DNA of 64,000 nt from Rhodovulum euryhalinum (lineage in GTDB: Bacteria > Pseudomonadota > Alphaproteobacteria > Rhodobacterales > Rhodobacteraceae). How positions within the stretch are numbered: the stretch's first letter is position 1; the number at the start of each line of letters is the position of its first letter. The notes under the pieces were generated by a model. That model searched no databases, was not told the DNA's origin, and saw only the letters and a program-made list of their open reading frames with translations. Location of the stretch: positions 1 to 64,000 of the forward strand of contig NZ_SLWW01000010.1 of NCBI RefSeq assembly GCF_004342445.1, written 5' to 3'. Made by a program: the position numbers and the translations under genes. Shown here piece after piece: positions 32,194-41,510 of this stretch.

Positions 32194-33951
32194 CTAGGAT
32201 GTTCCGCCGACATGGGTGTAGTGATGCTGCCGGATATAGTCGCGAAGGCTGGCCGGATCGGGCTTGTCCGCGCGAACCTTGTCGAGAAGGATCGCAAGCG
32301 ACGCCAGTCCGGCCACCAGCGCACTTGCAGCCGACGTGCCCGAGAAGAGCGTGTAGATCTCCGAGAGTTCGGTGCCCTTCCCGCCCACCGGCTCTTCCGG
32401 CCCCGGCGTGGCGGCGCGCCCATAGCTGCCGCGCACGTCCAGCGACAGCAGGCTCCACGGATTGAAGGTGTTGTCCCGCCCCGGCGCGATGGTGTCGTAG
32501 TCGAAATCGGTCCCGTAAAAGCCCCGGCGGTCGATGCTGTAGTGCCGCTGGTCCAGGGCCTCGCCATCGTCGCTCAGCATCCAGAAGATCTTGTCCTTGA
32601 GACCATCGCCATCGCCGTTCGTGTAGGCCGCGAAACGACCGCTGCGGTTCCTTGCGCCGACGACCACGAGATTGCCGAACCCGTCTTCGTTGATCAGACG
32701 CGCGGGGTAGGACAAGTCGTTGGCCAGACCGTCATTCCCCGCCGCGAGGATGACAAGGCGCTTGCTCGAAATCATCTTCAGAAGCGCCTCGAAGATCGCC
32801 TTCTGCGCCATCAGCCGCGACAGCAGCGCCTGGTCCTTGTCCTGGACAAACACCTCATCCGGTGCCGTCACAAGCGGCCGGTCGATCCGCGTGCCGTTCC
32901 CCGAGATCTCGACCATCTCGGCCCGCGCGGCGGGATCGGGCAGGCCGCGCGGAATGTAGATCACCTCTGCCTTCGAGACATAGGCCGCGATCAGCGCCCG
33001 GATCACGGGCAGCAATTCGTGGCTGTAGGGGGTGGCGTAGGACCGGATCTTGCAGAACGGATTGACCCCGAAATACGGGATCGGGCCCGGCGTGACGGGA
33101 TCGACATCGGCGGGCGGGTGCCCGGCGACAAGCCCCGCGCAGGCGGTACCGTGGCTGCCGAAATAGCGGGAGGGATCGGGCAGCTTCAGTTCTGTGGCCG
33201 GGCGCATGTCTGCGACCAGCCGATCCCGTTCAGTCATGACAACAGCCATCTGATACCGGTCGGGAATATCAGTCAGATCCAGCCCGGCAAGCATGTCCCG
33301 GATCTCGTTGATCTGGCCGTCATTCGGGCGCGCCTGCGTCACGGGCGCTTTCGGCAATCCCAGCAGCTTTTCGACAAGGCCCTTGTCGGGCGGTGCGCCG
33401 GTCGGGCCAATCTTCTGCAACTCGAAGGATGCAAAGATCGCACCCTGGGCATCGACCCCCTGTCTTCCGTAAAGATCGAACACCTCGTCGAGCGCCCTTC
33501 TCGCAAGCTCAGCCCAATCCGCGCCGTACTCCCCCGCCTCATGGCAGCGGCGCAACGCGTCCAGCGCCGCGGTCGGCGGTGAATAGGTCACGCCGTTCAC
33601 GTCGGGTCCGAAATCGACCTGCTCGATGCAGTTTCGTTCGAGATTGGGGTGGCCCGTATCCACCCCCGTGTCGATCAGGGCCACGGTGACAGGTGTCCTG
33701 CCATTCTTCTTGCGTTCCTCTGCCGCTTTGGCCGCCCGTTCCCAGAGCGGCGTGGGCACGTACGCGATCCTCTTGCCGTCCTGATCCGCCTCGTGCGCGG
33801 CCGCCGGCGCGCCGACAGGCGAGGTCGCGCCCTCTGCCCGGGTTTCCATCCCGTCGATCACAACGGCAAGAAGCCCCAATTCCACGAGATGCCACAGGTA
33901 GAAATCCTCCGGCGGGTTGGTCTTGTCGGAATAGATGGTGTTTGCGGTCAT
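32194..33951 (-). CDS. Subtilisin-like (S8) serine protease
   Basis: This 585-aa protein has the S8 catalytic triad: VALIDTGVDTGHPN (Asp, about residue 90), GSHGTACAGLVAGHPP (His, about 265) and LFSGTSAASALVAGLA (Ser, about 545), with the oxyanion Asn in ILAAGNDGL. There is no signal peptide and about 50 residues before the catalytic core, so it may act inside the cell. The start at 33951 makes a TGATG overlap with the upstream phosphatase gene. It is the last gene of an operon with a PAP2 protein and a SARP-like regulator. Confidence 0.9.
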   Translation of the reverse strand: MTANTIYSDKTNPPEDFYLWHLVELGLLAVVIDGMETRAEGATSPVGAPAAAHEADQDGKRIAYVPTPLWERAAKAAEERKKNGRTPVTVALIDTGVDTGHPNLERNCIEQVDFGPDVNGVTYSPPTAALDALRRCHEAGEYGADWAELARRALDEVFDLYGRQGVDAQGAIFASFELQKIGPTGAPPDKGLVEKLLGLPKAPVTQARPNDGQINEIRDMLAGLDLTDIPDRYQMAVVMTERDRLVADMRPATELKLPDPSRYFGSHGTACAGLVAGHPPADVDPVTPGPIPYFGVNPFCKIRSYATPYSHELLPVIRALIAAYVSKAEVIYIPRGLPDPAARAEMVEISGNGTRIDRPLVTAPDEVFVQDKDQALLSRLMAQKAIFEALLKMISSKRLVILAAGNDGLANDLSYPARLINEDGFGNLVVVGARNRSGRFAAYTNGDGDGLKDKIFWMLSDDGEALDQRHYSIDRRGFYGTDFDYDTIAPGRDNTFNPWSLLSLDVRGSYGRAATPGPEEPVGGKGTELSEIYTLFSGTSAASALVAGLASLAILLDKVRADKPDPASLRDYIRQHHYTHVGGTS

Positions 33952-34880
33952 CACAGCCACTCCTTCAGGGCGTCGCGCATCTGCCGGCGGCAGGCGACGA
34001 AGAGATAGGGCGAGAACAGCCGAGCCAGTTCACGGCCCGCATAACTGTCGGAAGGATAGTGGATGCCCGCATATTCCCGGTTCTCGGCCACGCGCTGGGC
34101 CACGTAGAACAGCTCGGTCGTCGCAGGGTTCTCGGGCAGCAGGCGGGCCATCACCTCGGCCACCGAGTAGAGCTGGAAGGAATGGTTCGAGGGATAGGAC
34201 TCGTGCGGCGGGTTGCCGAGGAAGGGGCGCAGCACGGGCGCGACCTGATTGGGGCGCAGCCGGCCGATCTTGCGCTTGTAGACGTAGCCCACCCGTTCGG
34301 TCAGATCGAGCACGGTGCGGATCAGGCCCACCGTCGCGGGATATCCGTCCTCGTCGATCGAGAGCGGTTTCAGTACCTCCAGAAGTTCGTTGGCGGCCAC
34401 CTGAGAAAGGATCTCGCGCTGGCGGAGATCCCGGTCGACAAGCTCCTCCTCCATCCGCAACAGCGCCGTGACCTCCCTTCGGGTGAAGTCAGGGTCGGGC
34501 GGCGCCGGAAGCGGCAGGTTTTCCCAGGGCTGTGCGTGCTTGCGGTTGGCCGGGAACAGCGTGAGGAACAGCTCACGCAGCTCTTCCCAGGGTGCCGAGA
34601 GGATGTCGGCATCCTCGCCCAGACCAGCCATGCGCAGCGATTTCGACTTGGATTTGGACTTCGACTTGCTCTTTGATTTGGATTTGGACTTCGACTTGGA
34701 CTTTGAAAACGTGCCCGAAAAGGCGACGCTGCCGCCCGAGACCCGAGGTCCGCCCCCCGCGGCCACCTCGGCGATCAGCAGCACGGCCGATCTGGACGGG
34801 AAGAGTTCGCCATCGCGGGTGATGCGCAGGTTCGCGATGGCCTCGGGAATGACGATCGGATCGGATGTTTCACTGGACAT
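33951..34880 (-). CDS. PAP2-family phosphatase/haloperoxidase-like protein with Lys-Ser repeat
   Basis: At 309 aa, the C-terminal half has the PAP2 signature: YKRKIGRLRP (K-x6-RP), SYPSNHS (PSGH-type, with Asn for Gly) and AENREYAGIHYPSDSYAG (the R..H..D part). These soluble enzymes hydrolyse phosphate monoesters or lipids, or act as vanadium haloperoxidases. Residues about 59-82 are a near-perfect run of Lys-Ser dipeptides. The gene overlaps both neighbours in TGATG or similar junctions. Confidence 0.82.
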   Translation of the reverse strand: MSSETSDPIVIPEAIANLRITRDGELFPSRSAVLLIAEVAAGGGPRVSGGSVAFSGTFSKSKSKSKSKSKSKSKSKSKSKSLRMAGLGEDADILSAPWEELRELFLTLFPANRKHAQPWENLPLPAPPDPDFTRREVTALLRMEEELVDRDLRQREILSQVAANELLEVLKPLSIDEDGYPATVGLIRTVLDLTERVGYVYKRKIGRLRPNQVAPVLRPFLGNPPHESYPSNHSFQLYSVAEVMARLLPENPATTELFYVAQRVAENREYAGIHYPSDSYAGRELARLFSPYLFVACRRQMRDALKEWL

Positions 34881-36534
34881 TCAGGCGCTCCATTCCTTGG
34901 CGGACAACCTTCAGGACGTCGGGGTTGGGATAGGGCGTGTCGCCCGATTTCAGCCGTTCGAGCGGGTCGTACCCGCCCTGGCGGCCCAGGATGTCCAGCG
35001 CCGCGCGGCCCTCGTCGCGCAGGCCGGCATGGCCGGCGGCCGCGGCAAGCGTCCGAAGCGTGGGCTCGTAGAGATGGCCGTTGCGCACCCGGTGCTGGGC
35101 AAGCGCCGCCTTGCAGTGGCGCGCGGCGTCCTCTGTCTGCCCGAGCATCAGCTCGCTCATCGCAAGCGACGTGGTAAAGCTGAAGCGAAACGGGCTGAAC
35201 CGGCCCGTGTTCACGGCCTCGCGGGCAAAGCGATGGGCCAGCTTGTAGTCGCCGAGATAGAAATGCAGCATCGACAGCGTGTCGGCGAGGAACGGCGACC
35301 GGCTGGACGCGTCGCGCACGGGCGCGAGGATCTCCGCCGCCCGGTCGAGGTCGCGCAGAACAAAGCTGTAGACATGGGCCACAAGCGCGACGGTCAGCGG
35401 ATTGTGACGGTCAAGCTCGGTGGCGCGCGCGGCGCACCATTCTGCGCGTTCGAGCATCTCGTGGTTGCGCTCGCGCCCCTCCTTCTCGGCACGGAATGCC
35501 GTGAGAAAGGCGTTCCAGCCAAAGACCGTCGACGCCTCCACCAAGTCGCAGGCCTCGTCCAGAAGGCGTCCGGCCTCGCCGAGTTCGCCGGGCGTCAGGC
35601 GGAAGATGCGGTCGACCGCCGAGACCACCATGCGCGCGGCATGGTGCTCGGCCGCATCAAAGCCGTCGAAGGCGGCAAGCCGTTCGATGAGCTTGTCGAA
35701 CGTCGCCGCGGTCCAGCCATTGACCCATTCCTGCCCGAGATCGGCGCGCGCGACATGGTCGACGGCGGACCAGAGCACCCGGGCGGACCCGACATGGCTG
35801 GCCCGTGCGGCAAGGATGAACGTGTCCCCCAGCCCGGACACCTGAAGGCTCAGCATGACGTCGGGGCCAATCCCCGGGGGTGCGCCGGCCATATGCCGAA
35901 AATCATAAGGCACGATCAGGGAACTCTGGTCGAACAGCGTGATCAGGTCGTTGAGCAGAAGGTTGGCGATCCTGTCGGCAAGCCCGTCTCCGGCCGCGGA
36001 GTCGACCGGCAGGATGCCGACCTCGAACAGTGGACGCGCCGGCAGAAGCGTGCAGGGGGTGGACGACACCTGGCGCACCGGCGTTGTCCGCGACATGCCT
36101 TGCGCGTCCAGCTCCAGGCGAATTCTGCAGAGCCAGCGGTTGAATTCGTCGTCGGGAATGTCGATCCCTTCCAGGAAAGCAGGCTGGTAAAGGCCGCTTT
36201 CCACGCCGCACCGCGCGCCTTGCGAGAAGAGATCGATATCGAAGGCCTCGGGGCGCAACCGCACCGGCCCGCCTGTCGTTTCCAGGGGATTGGGCTCGAC
36301 GGCCGACAGGCAAAGCCGCAGCTCGGCCAGCGCCTTGCGCAGGCTGTCGCGCCCCTGTTTCTGACCGCGATCGCTCCAGAGCAGGTCCTGCAATGCGGCT
36401 CGATTGACCGCACGTCCATCCGCCAGCGCAAGAAAGGCCAAAAGCGCCTGGGTCTTCGCCATGCGCGGCGTTGCAATCGATCCATCCGGAGCAACAAGCG
36501 TCAGTGCCCCGAGAAGTGACAGGCGAAATTGCAT
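34870..36534 (-). CDS. SARP-like transcriptional regulator with TPR-type C-terminus
   Basis: This 554-aa protein starts like SARP/AfsR regulators: FRLSLLGALTLVAPDG, then PRMAKTQALLAFLAL and RGQKQGRDSLRKALAELR, giving a winged-helix plus bacterial transcriptional activator region over about residues 1-220. The middle and C-terminus are helical repeats (CKAALAQHRVRNGHLYEPTL) resembling TPR sensors. It overlaps the PAP2 gene by 11 bases and is the first gene of the operon, so it probably controls its own protease and phosphatase. A 13-bp inverted repeat lies 71 bases upstream. Confidence 0.78.
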   Translation of the reverse strand: MQFRLSLLGALTLVAPDGSIATPRMAKTQALLAFLALADGRAVNRAALQDLLWSDRGQKQGRDSLRKALAELRLCLSAVEPNPLETTGGPVRLRPEAFDIDLFSQGARCGVESGLYQPAFLEGIDIPDDEFNRWLCRIRLELDAQGMSRTTPVRQVSSTPCTLLPARPLFEVGILPVDSAAGDGLADRIANLLLNDLITLFDQSSLIVPYDFRHMAGAPPGIGPDVMLSLQVSGLGDTFILAARASHVGSARVLWSAVDHVARADLGQEWVNGWTAATFDKLIERLAAFDGFDAAEHHAARMVVSAVDRIFRLTPGELGEAGRLLDEACDLVEASTVFGWNAFLTAFRAEKEGRERNHEMLERAEWCAARATELDRHNPLTVALVAHVYSFVLRDLDRAAEILAPVRDASSRSPFLADTLSMLHFYLGDYKLAHRFAREAVNTGRFSPFRFSFTTSLAMSELMLGQTEDAARHCKAALAQHRVRNGHLYEPTLRTLAAAAGHAGLRDEGRAALDILGRQGGYDPLERLKSGDTPYPNPDVLKVVRQGMERLNVQ

Positions 36535-36604
36535 CTTTCGCCCCCCGCGTTTCCGAAATTAATCTGGAAATGTTCCATGTTTCGGCCATCAAATCAACGA
36601 CGCT

Positions 36605-36641
36605 GCGTGAACGGGGCATGCAATTCACGCCCCGTTCACGC
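36605..36641. promoter_or_regulatory. 13-bp perfect inverted repeat upstream of the SARP-like gene
   Basis: GCGTGAACGGGGC and its exact reverse complement are separated by 11 bases. It lies between the 3' end of the secreted-protein gene (36775) and the start of the regulator gene (36534). There is no T run on either strand, so a regulator-binding site is at least as likely as a terminator. Confidence 0.5.
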
Positions 36642-36774
36642 GCAAACCATCCACCTTCAAGGCACGCCGAAGACCGATGGCCGGGGCCGATATCGTTGTT
36701 CCAAAAGGAAACTCGGTGCCGGAACCGGCAGGGACACGGCACGCTGCCCTGCCGGTCGCCGGATTTTTCACGGC

Positions 36775-37287
36775 TCAGTCCGAGTCGGCCGCCGCCTTCA
36801 TCCGGGTCAGCTCGGCCAAGGTGTAATCGGCCGGATCGACGCCGAGACCGGCGGCAATCTGCGCCTCGCCCTGCGACACGTAGCTTGCGCGGCGCGACGG
36901 GTTCGACGGATCGCGGTTCTTCCAGAACGCCGCGACCGGACCGGGCTGTGCCGTGCTCGTGGCAAGGCTCAGGCGATACATGTCGGCAAAGCTCATCGAG
37001 GTCGGATCGACCTCGATCTTCTCGGCGAACGCGATCCGCCCTGCGCTCGGTTGCGCCTTCGTGCTGAAGCCGCCGATCCTGAGATTGTCACGGATGTAGC
37101 GGAACGTGGTCATGTCGCCATCCTCCAACGCGCTTCGCATCTGCGTCAGTTGCGCCACCGAATGGTCCCCGGGCGCGACGCCGAGGCTCTTGGCGAGCTG
37201 GTAGGCCCCGCCAGTCACCGATTGTGCCTGCACGGCACCTGCAACAAGCGCGACCATCGCGGCCGTTGCTGTGAAAATGCGTTTCAT
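36775..37287 (-). CDS. Secreted protein with duplicated motif, 170 aa
   Basis: A signal peptide (MKRIFTATAAMVALVAGAVQA) precedes a mature protein with two related segments: LGVAPGDHSVAQLTQMRSA at about residues 35-53 and LGVDPADYTLAELTRMKAA at about 148-166. The region between is polar. The family is unknown to me. It is probably periplasmic. GGGGAGAAG lies upstream of the ATG. Confidence 0.65.
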   Translation of the reverse strand: MKRIFTATAAMVALVAGAVQAQSVTGGAYQLAKSLGVAPGDHSVAQLTQMRSALEDGDMTTFRYIRDNLRIGGFSTKAQPSAGRIAFAEKIEVDPTSMSFADMYRLSLATSTAQPGPVAAFWKNRDPSNPSRRASYVSQGEAQIAAGLGVDPADYTLAELTRMKAAADSD

Positions 37288-37691
37288 GGCAATCTTCTCC
37301 CCTTCTTGGTTTCCCTGGTCGGATGCGACCCCGTTCGGGTGCCGCAGGAGGAGTAGGCCAGATGATCCCGGAACGCGGTGCGAAGCGCGCGGGTGCCGAT
37401 CGTGAAATCACCGTGAATTCCGCCCCTGCGCAGTTGCGCGTTCGCTCGCCTCAAGGTGGTCGGAACCCGTGCGGCGGACCGACTGAAACAGCAGGCCTCG
37501 GTCATCCAGGGCAAGACGGGCCACCCCGTCCCGTTCGAGGTCAGCGCGGCCGTCGAACGACCTGCGCCGGGCGCTCTCGCGAAAATGGAGCGGCTCCACC
37601 ACAGGGCACGAAATCATGGCCTTCGCCCGATCCCGCGATCATGGCCCCGTCATCAAGCCATCCATCTCGCGCAGCCTGCCGGGTGCACGCC
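37288..37691. other. Intergenic region, possible gene remnant
   Basis: No intact gene is convincing. On the minus strand, 37408-37617 encodes a short frame containing LERDGVARLALDDRGLLFQ, which vaguely resembles the PAS-like part of a LuxR-type regulator. It has no helix-turn-helix, so a degenerate gene is possible. The promoter of the secreted-protein gene must lie near 37290-37350. Confidence 0.3.
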
Positions 37692-39062
37692 CTACCCCAG
37701 CACCGAATTCACCGCCTTGGCTGTCGCCGCCACCACCTGGTCGGCCTCTTCCCGTGTCAGGCAGAGCGGCGGCGCAAAGCCCAGGATATCGCCCTGGGGC
37801 ATGGCCCGGGCGATGACGCCCTGTTTCGCCATCTCGGCCACCACGGCGCCCGCTACCTTGCCCGCCGGGTCGTAGAAGGTCCGCGCACCCTTGTCCTCGA
37901 CCAGTTCCACGGCGCACAGCATCCCCTCGCCGCGCACCTCGCCGACATGCGCATGCTCGATCAGCGCCGCGCGCATGGCCGACACGAAATAGCCGCCCAC
38001 CTCGGCGGCGTTCGCCACCAGCCCCAGATCGTCGATCAGCTTGAGGTTCGCAACGCCGGCCGCCGCGCCGATCGGATGCGCCGAATAGGTCCAGCCATGG
38101 CCGATCGGGCCGAACTGATCGGTCCCCTGCTCCAGCACCTTCCACATCCGCTCGGACAGGATCGACCCCGACAGCGGCGCATAGGCCGAGGTCAGGCCCT
38201 TGGCCACCGTGATCAGGTCGGGTTTCAGCCCGTAATGATCCGACCCGAACATCGTCCCCAGCCGGCCGAACCCCGTCACCACCTCGTCGGCGATCAGCAG
38301 GATGTCATGCTTTTCAAGGATCGGCGTGATCGCCGCCCAATAGCCCTCGGGCGGGGGCACAATGCCGCCCGTGCCCATCACCGGCTCGCCGATGAAGGCG
38401 GCGATGGTCTCCGCGCCCTCGCGTTCGATCAGCGCCTCCAGCTCGGCCGCGCAGAAGGCCACGAAATCCGCCTCGCTCATGTCCAGATCGGGGCGGCGAT
38501 AGTAATAGGCGGGCTCGGTATGCAGGATGCGGTCCAGCGGCAGGTCGAACTTGTTGTGGAAGACCGTCAGCCCGGTCATCGAGCCCGTCACCAGCCCCGA
38601 GCCGTGATACCCGCGCCAGCGGCTGATGATCTTCTTCTTTTCGGGGCGGCCGAGGATGTTGTTGTAATACCAGACCAGCTTCACGTTGGTCTCGTTCGCG
38701 TCCGACCCCGACAACCCGAAATAGACCTTCGACATGTGCCCGGGCGCGCGGTCCATCACCATCTTCGCCAGGGTGATCGCGGCCTCGGTGCCATGCCCCA
38801 CATAGGCATGGTAATAGGCCAGTTCCCTTGCCTGCGCGGCAATCGCCTCGGCGATCTCGGCCCGGCCATAGCCCACGTTCACGCAGTAAAGCCCGGCAAA
38901 GGCGTCGAGGAAACGGTTGCCGTCGCGATCCTCGACAAAGCAGCCCGCCCCGCCCCGCATTACCCGTTCCGGAGCCTCGCCGCGGGCGAACTGGCCCAGA
39001 TGGGTCGAGGGATGGAACAGGTTCTCGCGGTCCCACTGTTCCAGCATGTCGTTTCTCAGCAT
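37692..39062 (-). CDS. doeD: Class III aminotransferase, probable DoeD (ectoine degradation)
   Basis: This 456-aa PLP enzyme has the class III pattern: FGLSGSDANETNVKL, RWRGYHGS, the LLIADEVVTGFGRLG active-site Asp region, and LITVAKGLTSAYAPLS with the PLP Lys. The start at 39062 is chosen because a purine-rich site precedes it. It is followed (upstream in transcription) by a semialdehyde dehydrogenase and an AsnC-type regulator, the atf-ssd-asnC order of Ruegeria ectoine clusters. It would transaminate 2,4-diaminobutyrate to aspartate semialdehyde. Confidence 0.8.
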   Translation of the reverse strand: MLRNDMLEQWDRENLFHPSTHLGQFARGEAPERVMRGGAGCFVEDRDGNRFLDAFAGLYCVNVGYGRAEIAEAIAAQARELAYYHAYVGHGTEAAITLAKMVMDRAPGHMSKVYFGLSGSDANETNVKLVWYYNNILGRPEKKKIISRWRGYHGSGLVTGSMTGLTVFHNKFDLPLDRILHTEPAYYYRRPDLDMSEADFVAFCAAELEALIEREGAETIAAFIGEPVMGTGGIVPPPEGYWAAITPILEKHDILLIADEVVTGFGRLGTMFGSDHYGLKPDLITVAKGLTSAYAPLSGSILSERMWKVLEQGTDQFGPIGHGWTYSAHPIGAAAGVANLKLIDDLGLVANAAEVGGYFVSAMRAALIEHAHVGEVRGEGMLCAVELVEDKGARTFYDPAGKVAGAVVAEMAKQGVIARAMPQGDILGFAPPLCLTREEADQVVAATAKAVNSVLG

Positions 39063-39161
39063 CGAACCCGTCCTTTCACACAGGGCAGGGCCGCAGCCCA
39101 CCCTTCTTCTGGCCCTAAATATCCTCGCCGAAGGCACCGGCGCCGCAGGCGCCGGCCCCGC

Positions 39162-40646
39162 TCACGCCCAGTCGCGGCAGACATACTTGACCTCGGTAAA
39201 GGCCTCCATGCCCAGTCTTGCGCCTTCGCGGCCCAGCCCCGACTGCTTGTAGCCGCCGAACGGGATCGGCGCGCCGGTCACCTTGGTGCGGTTGACCGCC
39301 ACCATGCCGAATTGCAGGGCGCGGGCCACGCGATAGATGCGCCGCGGCGCGCGGGTGTGCAGATAGGCGACCAGCCCGAATTCGGTGGCGTTCGCGCGGC
39401 CGACCACCTCGGCCTCGGTCTCGAAGCGGGTGATCGCGGCGACGGGGCCAAAGGTTTCCTCGGCCATGATCCGCGCACCGTCCGGCACATCGGCCAGCAC
39501 GGTCGGGCGGTAGAACAGCGGCCCCGCCTCGTGCCGCGTGCCCCCGGTCAGAAGCCGCGCGCCTGCCGCCAGCGCGTCGGCCACATGGTCTTCCTGCTTG
39601 GCGACGGCCCTTTCGTTGATCAGCGGGCCGATATCGGCGTCGTCCAGCCCCCGGCCCACGGACAGCCGCGCCGTCGCCTCGGCAAAGCGGGCGCAGAAGG
39701 CGTCGTAGACGGGGGTTTCCACGTAGAACCGGTTGGCGCCCAGACAGTCCTGCCCGGAGGTGGCGAACTTGGCCTTGACCGCCTCAGCCACCGCCTCGTC
39801 CAGATCCGCATCGGCGAAGACGATGAAGGGCGCATGGCCGCCCAGTTCGAGGACCAGCCGCTTCACGGTCTGAGCCGACTGCCGGTACAAGAGCCGCCCG
39901 ACCTCGGTCGAGCCGGTGAAGGACAGCGCGCGCACCCGCGGATCCTCGGTCCAGGGGGCGACCACGGTGGCCGCGTCGCCCGTGACCACGTTGAACACCC
40001 CCGGCGGCAGCCCCGCGCGTTCGGCCAGTTCCGCCAGCGCCAGCGCCGAAAACGGCGTCTCGTGCGAAGGATGGGCCAGCACCGTGCAGCCCGCCGCCAG
40101 CGCCGCGCCCGCCTTGCGGGTCAGCATCGCCGAGGGGAAGTTCCACGGCGTGATGCAGGCCGCAACGCCGACCGGTTCGCGCCACAGCTCCATCTCGGCG
40201 TCTGCCAGGTGGCTGGTGACGCCCTCGATGTTCGGGCGCTTGGCCTCTTCGGCGTAGAATTCCAGGAACGAGGCGGCATAGTCGATCTCGCCGCGCGCCT
40301 CCGAAATCGGCTTGCCCTGTTCCAGAACCATCAGCCGGGCCAGATCCTCGCGGTTGTCCTGCATCAGCCGGAACCAGCGGCGCAGCAGGGCCGACCGGTC
40401 CTGCGGCAACAGCCCCGCCCAGACCGGAAAGGCCGCGTGGGCGGCCTCCGCCGCGGCGGCGCTGTCGGCGGCGGTCAGCGCGGCCACCTCGCCCAGCCAG
40501 TCGCCGGTCGCGGGGTCGGTCACGGCGAAGCCCGCGCCGCCGGTCCCGCCGGTCCACTTGCCGTTCACATAGGCGAAGCTGCGCACAAGGCGCGGATCCG
40601 CAAGGTCGGCCAGCGGCGCGGTCTGGTGGCTCTGGTGCAGGCTCAT
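39162..40646 (-). CDS. doeC: NAD(P)-dependent semialdehyde dehydrogenase, probable DoeC
   Basis: This 494-aa aldehyde dehydrogenase has ITPWNFPSAMLTRKAGAALAAG, LSFTGSTEVGRLL, VLELGGHAPFIVF with the general-base Glu (His where most relatives have Asn), and SGQDCLGANRFYV with the catalytic Cys. Sequence type is succinate-semialdehyde dehydrogenase-like. In ectoine degradation this position oxidises aspartate semialdehyde to aspartate. The start at 40646 follows GGAGGA; an in-frame ATG at 40661 is less well placed. Confidence 0.85.
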   Translation of the reverse strand: MSLHQSHQTAPLADLADPRLVRSFAYVNGKWTGGTGGAGFAVTDPATGDWLGEVAALTAADSAAAAEAAHAAFPVWAGLLPQDRSALLRRWFRLMQDNREDLARLMVLEQGKPISEARGEIDYAASFLEFYAEEAKRPNIEGVTSHLADAEMELWREPVGVAACITPWNFPSAMLTRKAGAALAAGCTVLAHPSHETPFSALALAELAERAGLPPGVFNVVTGDAATVVAPWTEDPRVRALSFTGSTEVGRLLYRQSAQTVKRLVLELGGHAPFIVFADADLDEAVAEAVKAKFATSGQDCLGANRFYVETPVYDAFCARFAEATARLSVGRGLDDADIGPLINERAVAKQEDHVADALAAGARLLTGGTRHEAGPLFYRPTVLADVPDGARIMAEETFGPVAAITRFETEAEVVGRANATEFGLVAYLHTRAPRRIYRVARALQFGMVAVNRTKVTGAPIPFGGYKQSGLGREGARLGMEAFTEVKYVCRDWA

Positions 40647-40785
40647 GGGCGTTTCCTCCATGCTCGGGCCTCGCGCCGGGTTCGCGGCGCGGTCCGGGCA
40701 GACGATGCCACTTTCCACGCAGAGAGGGGGACCAAAGCCCGGCCGCCCGGCAGACGATCCGCCTGGCAACCCCCGCCCTGGCCAG

Positions 40786-41274
40786 TCAATCCTTCTGCAA
40801 ACCCGCCAGCAGACCCAGCGGTGGCAGCCCCGGCCCCTTGACGGGCTTCGTCACCACGTAGGTGTAATAGCGCGCGAGCCCGATCCGGGCCTCCAGCATC
40901 CGGTCGACCAGCCGCTGATAGCTGTCGATGTCGCGCGTCACCACCTGCATCAGGTAGTCGAACCCGCCGCCCAGCGCCCAGCAGGCCGTCACCTCGGGAT
41001 AGTCCGCCAGCGCCCCCTCGAAGCGGGTGAAGTCCTCGACCATGTGGCCCGCCAGTTCCACCGCAACAAAGACGGTGACATGGGGCCCCAGCGCCTTGAG
41101 CGAGATCTCGGCGCGGTAGCCCGCGATCAGCCCGGCCTTTTCCAGCCGCTTCAGCCGTTCCCAGGCGGGGGTGGCGGACAGGTTGATCCGCCGCGCCAGA
41201 TCGGCCTTGGTGATACGGGCCTCGGCGGACAGGATGCGCAGGATTTCAAGGTCGCGGTCGTCGAGCCGGATCAT
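40786..41274 (-). CDS. doeX: Lrp/AsnC-family regulator, probable DoeX
   Basis: This 162-aa protein has an N-terminal helix-turn-helix (LDDRDLEILRILSAEARITKADLARRINLSATPAWERLKRLE) and a RAM effector domain (GYRAEISLKALGPHVTVFV, then GGGFDYLMQVVTRDIDSYQ). It stands between the dehydrogenase and the divergent doeA, so it probably controls both directions in response to an ectoine breakdown product such as diaminobutyrate. Confidence 0.88.
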   Translation of the reverse strand: MIRLDDRDLEILRILSAEARITKADLARRINLSATPAWERLKRLEKAGLIAGYRAEISLKALGPHVTVFVAVELAGHMVEDFTRFEGALADYPEVTACWALGGGFDYLMQVVTRDIDSYQRLVDRMLEARIGLARYYTYVVTKPVKGPGLPPLGLLAGLQKD

Positions 41275-41510
41275 CGGCCGCCCTCCGGCGCCCGGGCGCT
41301 GGCTGGCATGATCTCGGCCGGACCCCGGCGCATCGCCTTCCCCCTGTCGCTAACCGGCACATACGCGTCGCCCCGGGACAGACCTTGACGCGCGCCCGCG
41401 CCATACCGTCAGATGACCGTGACGCCCGGGCCCACGCCCGTCCGCGCCCCCCAACCCACCACGCGGGTCCGCCCGAAGTCAAGCACGCCCGACGCGTGCC
41501 AGCAGGAGCC

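Noticed and set aside
37456-37875. A 139-aa plus-strand frame in the 37.3-37.7 kb gap
   Set aside because: It runs into the antisense strand of the aminotransferase and has no ribosome site or recognisable motif.
36529-40841. Very long plus-strand frames opposite the ectoine and regulator genes
   Set aside because: They are antisense shadows caused by high GC content; their translations are rich in Arg, His and Pro, and the opposite strand has clear enzyme motifs.
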